Below are positions 39,329 to 49,000 of a DNA stretch of 56,331 nucleotides, piece after piece. How positions within the stretch are numbered: the stretch's first letter is position 1; each line of letters opens with the position of its first letter. The DNA is from an uncultured Eubacteriales bacterium (GTDB lineage: Bacteria; Bacillota; Clostridia; Oscillospirales; Acutalibacteraceae), in NCBI GenBank assembly GCA_934457095.1, contig CAKSHJ010000011.1:1-56331 (forward strand), given 5' to 3'. The notes beneath the pieces were generated by a model, which saw only the letters and a list, made by a program, of their open reading frames with translations, was not told the DNA's origin and made no database searches. Made by a program: the position numbers and the translations under genes.

Positions 39329-40099
39329 ATGCTAAACCAATTTTCAAGAACAGAACTGATTTTTGGCAAAGAAGCCTTACAGCATCTTGCCGCTGCAAGA
39401 GTTGCGGTATTTGGCGTGGGCGGTGTGGGCGGCTATGCTGTGGAGGCTCTGGTGCGCAGCGGTATTGGCGCAATCGATATGGTAGACGATGATAAGGTAT
39501 GCTTGACAAATATTAATCGACAGCTCTTTGCCACACGAAAAACCGTAGGTAAGTATAAAGTAGACGTAGCTGCCGAGCGCATCATGGAAATCAATCCGGA
39601 AGTATCGGTACAAACATATAAAACTTTTTATATGCCGGAAACTGCCGGACAATTCGATTTTAGCGCCTACAACTATATCGTAGATGCCATTGATACCGTA
39701 ACAAGCAAAATTGCGCTTGTTATGCAGGCGCATGCCGCCAATGTGCCAATTATTAGCTCTATGGGCGCCGGAAATAAGGTAAATCCCACCGCCTTTGAGG
39801 TAAGCGACATTTATAAAACCTCAGTTTGTCCTCTGGCCAAAATTATGCGCCGAGAACTTAAACGCAGAGGCATAAAAAAACTCAAGGTAGTCTATTCGAA
39901 AGAGCTACCCATTAAACCTCGCAACGATGTCTTCTCCAGTTGCCGCACAAACTGCATTTGCCCGCCTGAAACTTTAAGAAAATGCACATATCGCCGACAG
40001 ATTCCGGGTAGTAATGCTTTTGTACCTTCCGTGGTGGGACTGATTATTGCAAGCGAAATTGTAAAGGATCTAACTGGTTTTCATTCTCATATGCAATGA
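39329..40099 (+). CDS. tcdA: tRNA threonylcarbamoyladenosine dehydratase TcdA
   Basis: A 256-aa E1-like ATP-dependent enzyme that cyclises the t6A modification at tRNA position 37. Motifs are NQFSRTELIFGKEALQHL, VAVFGVGGVGGYAVEALVRSGIG (nucleotide loop), DDKVCLTNINRQL, DAIDTVTSKIALV and SSMGAGNKVNPTAFEV. The C-terminal region contains several Cys (SSCRTNCICPPETLRKC), more than in the Enterobacterial protein. GCAGAGGAG precedes the ATG. Distinct from ThiF in this window. Confidence 0.92.
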   Translation: MLNQFSRTELIFGKEALQHLAAARVAVFGVGGVGGYAVEALVRSGIGAIDMVDDDKVCLTNINRQLFATRKTVGKYKVDVAAERIMEINPEVSVQTYKTFYMPETAGQFDFSAYNYIVDAIDTVTSKIALVMQAHAANVPIISSMGAGNKVNPTAFEVSDIYKTSVCPLAKIMRRELKRRGIKKLKVVYSKELPIKPRNDVFSSCRTNCICPPETLRKCTYRRQIPGSNAFVPSVVGLIIASEIVKDLTGFHSHMQ

Positions 40100-40100
40100 T

Positions 40101-40146
40101 AAAAAATAAGAAGCAGTAGCACAAAAATACTACTGCTTCTTATTTT
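40101..40146. terminator. Shared bidirectional terminator, tcdA / DivIVA-like gene
   Basis: An 18-base perfect inverted pair (40101-40118 and 40129-40146) with arms beginning AAAAATAAGAAG, giving U tracts on both strands. Confidence 0.85.
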
Positions 40147-40150
40147 TAGT

Positions 40151-40693
40151 TTATAAATCTGAATCAGGTCTTAAAATTTCCAGACCGATTTCTCTTTCCG
40201 GTAAAATATCGTCCAAACCTGTGTAGGCGTTGCTGAGCCATCGTCTTGCTTCCTCCAAGGTTTGAGAAAAATGTTCCAAATAGCGCTCAGCGGATCTATG
40301 GATTTTCTTAGCCTGTGCTTCGGCCTCTGCAAGTTTCATTTTACATTCCTGTTCGGTTTGCTCTAGCCTTGCAGTTGCGGTACGAATTTGCCAAGATGCA
40401 TTTTCTGTGGCCTCTTGGCGCATTTGAATACATTCCAATTCTACCCTAGATTTCATTTGGTCTATATTGTGTATAGGTGCATATTTATTACCTATATCTT
40501 GATGAGTTTTTGTTTTTTTCAATTCCTCGAGTTTTTGCAGCAAAGATATATTATCTTGTTTCAAATCTTCTGCTCTTTGCCGTTCTTTTTCAAGCAATTT
40601 TTCATTTTCATCTGACAACTCAAGAATATAACTTTGAACATCTTCCTTAAGATAGCCACCAAAGGCCGTTGTTCTAATATCTTCCAGCTTCAT
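40151..40693 (-). CDS. DivIVA-domain-like coiled-coil protein
   Basis: A 180-aa cytoplasmic protein. The first 25 residues (KLEDIRTTAFGGYLKEDVQSYI) resemble the membrane-curvature-binding start of DivIVA/GpsB, and residues 25-150 are a long charged coiled coil. This suggests a scaffold at the division site or cell pole. It is the last gene of a leftward series with four membrane or wall proteins and a secreted protein, so it may localise that surface machinery; that is inference. Confidence 0.7.
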   Translation of the reverse strand: MKLEDIRTTAFGGYLKEDVQSYILELSDENEKLLEKERQRAEDLKQDNISLLQKLEELKKTKTHQDIGNKYAPIHNIDQMKSRVELECIQMRQEATENASWQIRTATARLEQTEQECKMKLAEAEAQAKKIHRSAERYLEHFSQTLEEARRWLSNAYTGLDDILPEREIGLEILRPDSDL

Positions 40694-40713
40694 TGATTCT
40701 ACCTCTCTTTAAT

Positions 40714-41337
40714 TTAAGAGTTTTGTTTTTTACGACGCCATACACTTACAATTACAACTGTCAGCGCCGCTACCGGCATAATATAAAGCCATAGATTGGT
40801 ACTGTCCCCGGTTTGCGGAGAACTTGGTGGTTCAGGTTCCGGTCTTTTCAAGCGAACCTCGGTAACTCCATCTCCTGTTAATGAAAAAGCATCGCTAACA
40901 TAAGCCGCATAACCGTCTTGATAAACCTCAAGACGATATTCTACGGGAGTAGGATAAACACGAAGAAGGATTTCACCATTTTCGTTGGTCAAAAATTGGC
41001 CGTTTGAGCCTGTAATGGGCGGAATACCCTGAATGGGAAAGAAATCTTCCGGGTTTGGTTCTGAAACATTAGGACCTGTGCCGGCAATTTCGCCGTTATC
41101 AGCACGAACAAGGCGTACAACGACATTTGCAAGCGGTTCCCCAGTTTCATCATCAAGTACGGTTACCTTTAGGGTAATCCAACCGGTGTAATTGGAACCC
41201 TCTCCATAGGTTTCAATACCGATGACTGTTTCCGCGCCTGTTTTTGGGGGGATTTCCGTAATCTCTTGAGCAGAAACGGCACTGATGCCGAAACAGCATG
41301 CCAAACATACTAATACCATACAAAAAATCCGTTTCAT
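40714..41337 (-). CDS. Sortase-anchored surface protein with a carboxypeptidase-regulatory-like domain
   Basis: A 207-aa protein: signal peptide (about 1-23, ending VSAQ), a beta-sandwich with VTVLDDETGEPLANVVVRLVRADNGE typical of CarboxypepD_reg/CnaB-like domains, a Pro-rich spacer (RPEPEPPSSPQTGD), a membrane helix and a basic tail (WRRKKQ). SPQTGD is a sorting-signal variant of LPXTG, so wall attachment by a sortase is likely. GGAGGGG precedes the ATG. It follows the two paralogous membrane proteins closely. Confidence 0.75.
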   Translation of the reverse strand: MKRIFCMVLVCLACCFGISAVSAQEITEIPPKTGAETVIGIETYGEGSNYTGWITLKVTVLDDETGEPLANVVVRLVRADNGEIAGTGPNVSEPNPEDFFPIQGIPPITGSNGQFLTNENGEILLRVYPTPVEYRLEVYQDGYAAYVSDAFSLTGDGVTEVRLKRPEPEPPSSPQTGDSTNLWLYIMPVAALTVVIVSVWRRKKQNS

Positions 41338-41365
41338 ATTACCCCTCCGTTTCCCTGATTATAGA

Positions 41366-41932
41366 TTAGTTTTTAATGGTAATGACCAATTGAGAACCAG
41401 TTTCCCCAATTTCCTGTAATGTTTGCGGGTCATACCCAGTAAAGGTTGCTACACATGGGTATTCCCCTTTGGGCAACTCTTTATCCAGCTTAATATCCTG
41501 TACATAATAACCCGGGTCAATTAGTCCTGTTTTCAAAATTTGTTCACCGGTGTCTGCACGAACAATCGTAACTGTAAATGCATAATTATTCCCCGGAATA
41601 TTTTCTATGCGAAGATTTCCTGCGGATTTGCCGTCTTCAAACTCCGGGGTAGGATTAAAGCTGACATTCATCATAGATTCAGCTACCTTGCGATTGAGAC
41701 GGTCTTCGATTTCCTCATCGGTCATGCCGGGCAAGAGACCCATAGCAGCTGCGCGTTCTCTTTCAGGACTGCTACTGCCGCCTGTTTCCGAGTCTTGCGT
41801 GCTGCAATTTTGCATGAGGAGTATGATTGCGATAATGATACCCGCCAAAACCAATATGGCTACAATAATGCCGATAATTTTACCGGTATTGCTTTCTTTT
41901 TTTTGCGGCGAAGTTGTTTTGTTCTGTGCCAT
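41366..41932 (-). CDS. Membrane-anchored protein with LPxGEY-type domain (copy C)
   Basis: A 188-aa protein with a short cytoplasmic segment, one membrane helix (IIGIIVAILVLAGIIIAIILL) and an extracellular part. Residues 75-188 align by eye with two neighbours: LPGMTDEEIEDRLNRK, NVSFNPTPEFEDGKSAGNLRIEN, TGLIDPGYYVQDIKL, ELPKGEYPCVATFTGYDP and LQEIGETG. I know of no assigned function for this domain. It starts four bases after the copy B gene. Confidence 0.65.
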   Translation of the reverse strand: MAQNKTTSPQKKESNTGKIIGIIVAILVLAGIIIAIILLMQNCSTQDSETGGSSSPERERAAAMGLLPGMTDEEIEDRLNRKVAESMMNVSFNPTPEFEDGKSAGNLRIENIPGNNYAFTVTIVRADTGEQILKTGLIDPGYYVQDIKLDKELPKGEYPCVATFTGYDPQTLQEIGETGSQLVITIKN

Positions 41933-41936
41933 GCCG

Positions 41937-42527
41937 TTATTCTACCTTTCCTAAGAGAGTTACTTCTGTTTGACCGATTTCCTCCATGGTTTCGGGTTGA
42001 AGAGCGTGGAATACCGCATAGCCGGAATATTCGCCGGTGGGTAAGGTTTGTAAAACGTCGGCGCTTTCAATGTGGAAGCCTTGTTTGATAATACCGGAAG
42101 AATACACTTTAACATCCTGGTCGTTATTGCGGAGGAAAACGTCAACTTGCATGAGGTAGTGGTTAGCAGGAACATTTTCTACCATAACATTGATTTTGCC
42201 GTTGGAGATGACGGGGGTGGGGTTAATGGAAACATTAAAGCGACCCTCGTCGATAATGCGGTTGAGTTCGGCTTGAATTTCGGCCTCGGTGCGGCCGGGA
42301 AGCCAACCTTCCAGCGCCTCGCGGTCGATTTCGAATTGACTTTTGGGCTGCTGATTGGCTAAGAAATACCAAGCGGTGAAGCCACCTGCGGCCAGTAATA
42401 GGATTAAAAAGATGATTAAAATAATAAGCAGAGGTTTCTTTTTCTTTTCTTTCTCTGGTTTTTGCTGATTGGAATTTTTTAAATTTTCTAGTTCTTGTTT
42501 GCGTTGTGCGTAGCTTTGGCTAGGCAT
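41937..42527 (-). CDS. Membrane-anchored protein with LPxGEY-type domain (copy B)
   Basis: A 196-aa protein: Gln/Lys-rich cytoplasmic N-terminus, a membrane helix (LLIILIIFLILLLAAGGFTAWYFL) and an extracellular domain that parallels copy C (LPGRTEAEIQAELNR, FNVSINPTPVISNGK, SSGIIKQGF, TLPTGEYSGYAVFHALQPET, EEIGQ). The ATG at 42525-42527 is chosen because AGGGGG lies upstream; the frame stays open to 42617 but crosses strong RNA hairpins. Function unknown. Confidence 0.65.
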   Translation of the reverse strand: MPSQSYAQRKQELENLKNSNQQKPEKEKKKKPLLIILIIFLILLLAAGGFTAWYFLANQQPKSQFEIDREALEGWLPGRTEAEIQAELNRIIDEGRFNVSINPTPVISNGKINVMVENVPANHYLMQVDVFLRNNDQDVKVYSSGIIKQGFHIESADVLQTLPTGEYSGYAVFHALQPETMEEIGQTEVTLLGKVE

Positions 42528-42577
42528 GGTTTGTTGCCCCCTGTTTGGTGTTTGTGCGTGCTGCTGGTTTGCAGGCT

Positions 42578-42634
42578 GCGCCGGTAACCCCCCACCGTTA
42601 CGAGGTGACCGGCGCAACCGGCAAGCTGCCGGTT
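42578..42634 (-). repeat. Two GC-rich hairpins between the secreted protein gene and copy B
   Basis: GCGCCGGTAACC (42578-42589) pairs with GGTGACCGGCGC (42604-42615) with one mismatch; next to it AACCGGCA (42616-42623) pairs perfectly with TGCCGGTT (42627-42634). No T tract follows, so mRNA stabilisation or processing is more likely than termination. Confidence 0.6.
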
Positions 42635-42697
42635 TGCGCGCACTGCTATGCTGCTAAACTGTTTTTATTTTTGTTGTTGGAATTGAATATACTTAAA

Positions 42698-43528
42698 TTA
42701 TTTGGTTTGTGCTGTAGCTTTGGTAAATGTTTTGGTACCGTCATCCCAAGTACCCAAACCTGCAGTAACAGAGTTGTCACCAGCGTATACGTTACCAAGG
42801 ATAGTTCCGTCTTTAACTACTGCAGCTACAGTGTATTTAATTTTAAACTGTGCTGCGGCTTGAGTGTCCACTCTAGAAGCCTCATTTTTAACTTGACCAT
42901 AAATCGGAAGATTTAAGGAAGCTTTCGGTGCAATTTGGGTATACTTACCCGTTGCATCATAGAATGCATTTTCTATTGTTGCTGCAAAGCCAGCATATGT
43001 TGGGTTGGTAGCCTTTGTTTTAAGGTCTACTACTTGCTCAGTTGTAGCACCCTTTGTTGCAGGCATTGCTACACCACCGATAACAAGGTATACTGGTTTA
43101 GTTGCAGTGTGATTACCTTCTACACCTGTATTAACATTTGCCGGAGCAGAAACAGTATCCCAAGTAGCAGCTGCTACTCTTTGGAAAGACATGCCGGTTA
43201 CAGCAATATCATATGCATCTTTGTTACCATCCTCTTTGCTGGTGTTGGTAATTTTGTAGTTGGAAGGTGCTTTCAACTCGTCGCTGCCTTTTACAGCTGC
43301 AACAGTTACATACAACGGAACCTCATAAGAAATGTTGGAAGGATCCATTCTTGCTTCCATAATACCAACAGTGGTTTCGCCGTTAGATGCAATCTCCTCA
43401 GCAGTTGGGTTACCTACTGTAGTGGTGTTAGCACCATTGCCAGGTACACTAGCAGCAAACACCGGTTGTGCTGCTGCCAAAACTACTACCGCAGCTGCCA
43501 GTGCGCCAAAAATTTTTGTTTTTTTCAT
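42698..43528 (-). CDS. Secreted surface protein, probably abundant, function unknown
   Basis: A 276-aa protein with a clear signal peptide (KKTKIFGALAAAVVVLAAA to VFAAS) and no membrane anchor or sorting signal. The mature part is Ala/Thr/Val-rich and predicted beta-rich (YEVPLYVTVAAVKG, KPVYLVIGGVAMPATKG, SLNLPIYGQVKNE, QFKIKYTVAAVVKDG). Codons are biased to AAC, GGT/GGC, CCT and GCA, unlike neighbours, which suggests high expression. A degraded paralog lies at 53658-54014. It sits between two membrane proteins of the LPxGEY family. It could be a fibre or coat subunit. Confidence 0.7.
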   Translation of the reverse strand: MKKTKIFGALAAAVVVLAAAQPVFAASVPGNGANTTTVGNPTAEEIASNGETTVGIMEARMDPSNISYEVPLYVTVAAVKGSDELKAPSNYKITNTSKEDGNKDAYDIAVTGMSFQRVAAATWDTVSAPANVNTGVEGNHTATKPVYLVIGGVAMPATKGATTEQVVDLKTKATNPTYAGFAATIENAFYDATGKYTQIAPKASLNLPIYGQVKNEASRVDTQAAAQFKIKYTVAAVVKDGTILGNVYAGDNSVTAGLGTWDDGTKTFTKATAQTK

Positions 43529-43599
43529 AGCTAAATAACTCCCTTCTTTTTAAATCACTTTTTGCTTTTTAGCTATTTATGTAATCAGGGTTGCCCCTG

Positions 43600-44160
43600 C
43601 TACACACTCTCTCCTACTTGCAGCGTGATGCTTTGCTCCACGCTGCCCACAGCTTCTCCTGTGGTGCGGTCTAATGCCGTGGCCGTTACTACCGCCGGGT
43701 ATTCCCCTGGCGGTAATTCTACGCTTAGTCGCACCAGTAACGCCTGTCCTCCCGGCCGGAGAAGCTCGCTGTTGTACACTACTTCTCCGTTGGTTTCAAG
43801 CGTTACCGTTGCCTGCATGTTGTAACGGTTGGTTTCCGGGTTTTCCAAAAACAGAGAGCCCTCTGCTGTGCTGCTTTCAAAATACGGGCGCTCATTTACC
43901 CGCACTTGAAACCACGGTTCCCGTTGTGCGTCCTCCTCAAAGGAGGTTTGGTTCGTCGATTCGGTTAGTGAAATGTTCGATTCGGAAGCAGTTATCCCAA
44001 GCGGATTTGCAAATACAAAATAAACTGCAACTGCTGCGCAACAGGTTAATGTTACCGCGGCATTTATGCCGACTGCGCACCAAAATTTTTTCAGTTTCTT
44101 CTTTTGCATTGCCTTAGCCCGGCATATTTCTTCTCGAATGTCTCTTTTTCCACCGTTCAT
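43600..44160 (-). CDS. Membrane-anchored protein with LPxGEY-type domain (copy A)
   Basis: A 186-aa protein with a basic cytoplasmic start, a membrane helix (about residues 28-52, INAAVTLTCCAAVAVYFVF), a Ser/Thr-rich stalk and a C-terminal domain related to copies B and C (FQVRVNERPYFESSTAEGSLFLENPETNRYNMQATV, SELLRPGGQ, ELPPGEYPAVVTATALDRTTGE). It lacks the EIxxxLNR helix of the other two. First gene of the surface operon. GGAG lies seven bases before the ATG. Confidence 0.65.
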   Translation of the reverse strand: MNGGKRDIREEICRAKAMQKKKLKKFWCAVGINAAVTLTCCAAVAVYFVFANPLGITASESNISLTESTNQTSFEEDAQREPWFQVRVNERPYFESSTAEGSLFLENPETNRYNMQATVTLETNGEVVYNSELLRPGGQALLVRLSVELPPGEYPAVVTATALDRTTGEAVGSVEQSITLQVGESV

Positions 44161-44704
44161 ACATGTACTCCACGACGAATTTCTATATATGTACAGCTTA
44201 CCGCGAGTAAATGCGGCAGCCGTGGCGTAAACTGAATTATGAAAATATACCTAAAGTAAAAGTATTAGCTTTGCCTAAGTTGTATACCCAATATTTTGTT
44301 CTTTTGCCCAACCAAACAATTTTGGTGAAACAATAATAAGTACACAATATATACAGGCTGCTTTTTACATTATAAACTATAAAATTATTTTTTTCAAGCT
44401 ATTTTATGCAAAAAAAGTATAATTTTTTTAGCAATAATCGCCAAGCAACCTAATTTCAAGCCATTTTCGACAATGTTTTATCACAATATATTGCTACTAT
44501 TTCGACCCATATAATTGTAAAAGAAAAACATCGTGTAGTTATTTTACCAAACATATTAGAAAATGTAAAGCTTTTTTAAAAATTTTTATAAATTTTTTTC
44601 AAGAAAAATGAAATTTCTCTTAACTTTTTAACCAAACAGCTCTCAAAATTCTAAAAAAAACCTATATATACTCCAAAAAAATACAAATTGTAAATTATAA
44701 ATTG
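44161..44704. other. AT-rich gene-free region upstream of the surface operon
   Basis: About 540 bases with no coding potential on either strand and long A/T runs, especially 44380-44700. It must hold the promoter of the leftward surface operon, but I cannot single out a convincing one; a weak candidate is TTGGGC with a TATACA-like -10 near 44270-44300. Confidence 0.45.
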
Positions 44705-44738
44705 CGCAAAAAAGCAGCTCTTTCAAGAGCCGCTTCTT
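44705..44738 (-). terminator. Terminator of the alcohol dehydrogenase gene
   Basis: On the minus strand AAGCGGCTCTT pairs with AAGAGCTGCTT and TTTT follows. Confidence 0.75.
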
Positions 44739-44748
44739 TATTTACCGC

Positions 44749-45804
44749 TTATTCAAAATCAATAATTACCTTCAAAGCGCTTTCTCTGGCTGCATTGCCA
44801 AAGGTTTCATACGCCTGCATAATTTCGCTGAATTTATAATGATGCGTAACCAGCTTTTGCGGCTCAATTTTGCCGGAGGCCACGGTTTTCAGCAACATAG
44901 GCGTGGTATTTGTGCTTACCAAACCGGTCGCAATGGTAATATTTTTAATCCACAATTCCTCCAAATGTAGCTCTACTGACTTGCCGTGTACACCCACATT
45001 AGCAACATGGCCGCCTTTTGCAATAATTTTTTGGCAAATATCAAAAGTTTGCGGCACCCCAACAGCTTCAATCGCCACATCTACGCCAACGCCACCGGTC
45101 ATGTCATACACTTTTTTAACCGCCGCCGCCATATCTTTCGAATTCACCGTATCCGTTGCGCCAAAAGAGCGGGAGGCCTGCAAGCGATTGTCGTCTAAAT
45201 CAATCATAATAATGCGGGAAGGCGAATAAAATTGCGCGGTTAACAGCGCAGAAAGACCAATGGGGCCAGAACCGACAATGGCCACGGTATCTCCCGGCTT
45301 TACCTGACCGTTGAGTACGCCGATTTCAAAACCTGTAGGCAAAATGTCACTAATCATAACCGCCGCATCATCAGTAATCGACTCCGGAATATGGTACAAG
45401 CTATTGTCTGCATAAGGAATATGTACATACTCAGCCTGAGTACCGTCAATCAAATGTCCCAAAATCCAGCCGCCATTGTCGCAGTGTGCATATAGACTCT
45501 TTTTGCAGTAGGGGCAGGTTCCGCATGCAGTTACGCAGGAGACAATCACCTTATCCCCCACCTTAAAGTTGCTCACATTCGCACCGACGGACTCCACAAC
45601 TCCAATGCCCTCATGCCCAAGAATCAAGCCCTCCGGCACTTCCGGGGTATCGCCCTTTAAAATATGCAAATCTGTTCCGCAAATCGTTGTTTTCAACATT
45701 TTCACCACAGCCGCCTCGCTATTTTGCGGGGTCGGTTTCGGTCTTTCCACCAATTCCTTTTTTCCTGGTCCCAAATATGCCAATGCTTTCATAGTTGCGC
45801 TCAT
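44749..45804 (-). CDS. Zinc-dependent medium-chain alcohol dehydrogenase
   Basis: A 351-aa MDR enzyme. ICGTDLHILKGD supplies the catalytic-zinc Cys, LILGHEGIGVVESVG the His-Glu, and CVTACGTCPYCKKSLYAHC four cysteines of the structural zinc. GSGPIGLSALL is the cofactor loop, and IDLDDNR after the second strand suggests NAD(H) rather than NADP(H). Similar to bacterial secondary-alcohol and sorbitol-type dehydrogenases; substrate not determinable. AAGGAGG precedes the ATG. Single-gene unit with promoter TTTACA-17-TATGAT at 45848-45876. Confidence 0.9.
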   Translation of the reverse strand: MSATMKALAYLGPGKKELVERPKPTPQNSEAAVVKMLKTTICGTDLHILKGDTPEVPEGLILGHEGIGVVESVGANVSNFKVGDKVIVSCVTACGTCPYCKKSLYAHCDNGGWILGHLIDGTQAEYVHIPYADNSLYHIPESITDDAAVMISDILPTGFEIGVLNGQVKPGDTVAIVGSGPIGLSALLTAQFYSPSRIIMIDLDDNRLQASRSFGATDTVNSKDMAAAVKKVYDMTGGVGVDVAIEAVGVPQTFDICQKIIAKGGHVANVGVHGKSVELHLEELWIKNITIATGLVSTNTTPMLLKTVASGKIEPQKLVTHHYKFSEIMQAYETFGNAARESALKVIIDFE

Positions 45805-45847
45805 AATACATCCTCCTTAAATTTGGTAAATGTTATTGCCTATTTTT

Positions 45848-45876
45848 ATCATATAATAAAGCATATTATTTGTAAA
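45848..45876 (-). promoter_or_regulatory. Promoter of the alcohol dehydrogenase gene
   Basis: Minus-strand TTTACA (45871-45876), 17 bases, TATGAT (45848-45853). Confidence 0.5.
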
Positions 45877-45965
45877 TAATAAATAAAAACTTAACAATAT
45901 ATGATATTTTTTTAACTATATTTTGTCATGGTGTTTTTAAAAACAGCGTAAAAATAGCGGTAAAA

Positions 45966-46009
45966 TAAAAACCGAAGCCCACTCTAAAAAAGAGTTTGCC
46001 TCGGTTTTT
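45966..46009 (-). terminator. Terminator of the giant subtilase gene
   Basis: On the minus strand an AAAACCGAGGC/GCTTCGGTTTT stem with an inner ACTCT/AGAGT pair, followed by T-rich sequence. Confidence 0.7.
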
Positions 46010-46048
46010 GTAAAGCAGCAAAATTGCCGCCCTGTATTTTGGGAATGA

Positions 46049-49000
46049 TTACGGCTTGATGGTAATTCCGTTAATATCCACACCGTCTGCTAATATGTCA
46101 ATCGGCGTAATGTCTCCGGTTTCTTTGAAAGAGTACAGCTTATCTGTCGCATCTGTCAGATAGAATGTACCTGTTTTGCTGTTGTAAGCCATCTCACTCT
46201 TGCCTGAAACCGTATTAACAGCAATCTCTCGAACCAGCGTTAAATTTTTAAAGTGATCATCCATTCTATACAGTTTATTTTTGTTATTGTTTGCCAAGAA
46301 ATAAACCATACCATCCTTACAGGTAACTGCATGAACTGCCGGCAAGGAAATACCTGCTAAGGTAGAATCGAATGCTGCAGAATGATAGGTAATTCCCGTA
46401 GTTTGCACTTTGCTTTCCTCAAACTGGTAAACATAGAAACCCGATGCCACATAAATCAATTTATTCTTTGCATCATACGCCATATCGGCAGCATTACCGA
46501 TATTAACCTCCAATGTGCCACGATAAGTGTTTTTCTTAGTGTTTATATTATAATGGTACAACTGCGGGTATGGAGATGCGCTTGTATCCTCTACCACATA
46601 GTAGAAAGAAGTTTCGTTAATCATGTCCATACCAACCACTTTAGCACCACGGCTTAGCGTTGCCACCACCTGCATAGTAGAGGCTGGATTTTCCGGGTCA
46701 AAGGAGAGCAAAGCATCCTTCTTAGCTGAAATGGTATATGCCAAGGTTCCTGTTTGGTTGCCTATAACCGTTACCGTACAGGTTGCGGTAATCTTTGCAT
46801 CCGCTGCACTGGTTGCCGTAATTACAGCTGTACCAGCCTTAACGCCCGTAACCTTACCATTCTGGTCAACCTTAACAATTTTCTCATCGGAGGACTTCCA
46901 CTGTACCTGCTTATTATTGGCTTTTGCCGGCTGCACGATTGCGGTTAAATTCATAGTTTTGCCAACCGACACCCGCGCAGAAGATTTATTCAGCACAATA
47001 CCAGTCACATTTCCTTCCGGCAAATCCTCTTCACGCGGAATGGAAATCAACAGCCCCAAATACATGTCACCCTGCTTAATTTTTCCGCTGGACAGCTTAA
47101 TGCTCGGCTTGCCATAGTTGACAATCTGTGTAACCTTTTCCGTGCTATTCTGGTCATCAGACAGCTCTATCATATACATACCGCTGTTTGCGCTGTAACC
47201 AGACTTGGTTTTTGCGGTAGCATTCAGATACAAACGGTTGGTTGCATAATTATAGGTCATCTGTGCATTATATTGCAGTTCGTCCATATAGTTCTGGCCT
47301 GTGTACACATTTGCACCGTGCAAGCCGGTTACCCATGTACACTTACCACTCTCTTGATCTACGGTATAAAGCGATGCATACGAATATTGGTCAGGAGAAC
47401 CAGCAGCATACATAGTACCGTTTTTATCCACTGCCAAGGTAAATACCTTTTGGTTTAAGGCCTTTTGCTTGTTCATCTTTCCGGTTTTTAAGTCAATTTC
47501 ACCCAAATAGCCCGATAGTGTTAAACCGTACATTTTGCCTGTCTTATAGTCAAACGTCATGCTGACCACCTGATCGGTCTTCATATCAAGGCCGCTATCG
47601 CCAAGGGTTACATAGTCGGCATAATTTTTTGCATTGATGCGGTAGAACTGGCCGGAATTGTTATAAGCATAAATATAACCGTCGTAGTATTCACCCGTTC
47701 TGAGCGAATAAGTATTAATCATACCGTCCTTGAGTTCTGCCTCACGTAGCGCATAATCCTGCATAGTCAGCCAGTAATCATAGTAGCTGCTGCCACCCTC
47801 GTCATATGCCAAGAACGCAATCAACTCTCCAGCTGCCTCTTTGACCTCAACCTCAATGGTGTCGGTAAATGTAGAAGTATCATTGCCCTTATTCTGAACG
47901 GAAACTGTAATTTTGGTTTTACCAACTTTATTAAAGGTAATCTTACCAAAACGATCTACCGATACAATGTCAGGGTTTTCAGAAGTCCAAACCTTGGCGT
48001 TAGCCGTAGGACGAGTCGGCGTTGTTTTGGTATTCAGCTGCAGCGTGCCGCCCTTTAGTCCGGTAATATTGCCATTGGTAATTTTAATATCTGTAACCTT
48101 AATATAATTGGTAGCCGGCTCGTTGTCCGGAATGGTGAACATAGCGGTCTGCTGCACACCCTCTTTGGTGGAAACATTGCCGATATTCATCACTAAAACT
48201 TCTGTATTGTCAGTCTTGCTCTCGTCAAGGCGAATTAAATACAGCGGAGAATAATTTTTACCCATACAAGGGTTCCAGTAAATATTGCCCGTATTATGGT
48301 CATAGGTCATATCCGCATAATACCAAGTTTCCTCGCCAATAGAGGCAATGTTCTTGCACTCCATTGTATCCGGGTTTACGGTATATAAGTTACCACTCAT
48401 ATCAGAGCCAATAACCGTACCGTTCTTCGTCACACACATGGCTGGCATAATCGCAGGCTTAAGGTCTCCGTTAAAAGTACCCAGCAAATCCACCGCTCCA
48501 CTGTCTATATCCAGCAGGCACAAACCACCGTTGGTATAATCTACACCATACATGCGTCCCGTACTGTAATCATACGCAATATTACCAATTTCCACACCGT
48601 CAATCGTACCAATCAACTGCGGGCTTTCAATCGTAGTTTGCTCCGGCGTTGTGCCTTTATTCACCTTGCTCTTATAGAACTGAGATTGCGGCGCGCCGCT
48701 GCTGCCTGTGGAAACAACGGTATATACGTAGCCGTTATAATAGGCGCCGCCCTGCCATAATTGGTTGCCGGTAGAAGAAATTTGTTTAGTGTTCTCAGAT
48801 GGATTTACGTCAGAGAAAGTTACCCATTTGCTATTATTTGCGGCATTTTTAAAGTCGTTCGCAACATAGCCGTAAATTGCACTGGCAGAACCCACAACCT
48901 CAATTTCAACCGTGCGGGACAGCTGCGTTGTTGTATTGTTCGCATCAGTTACCTCAGCGGTCGCGGTAATAGTCGCCTTACCGGAACCCATAGCTTTTAC

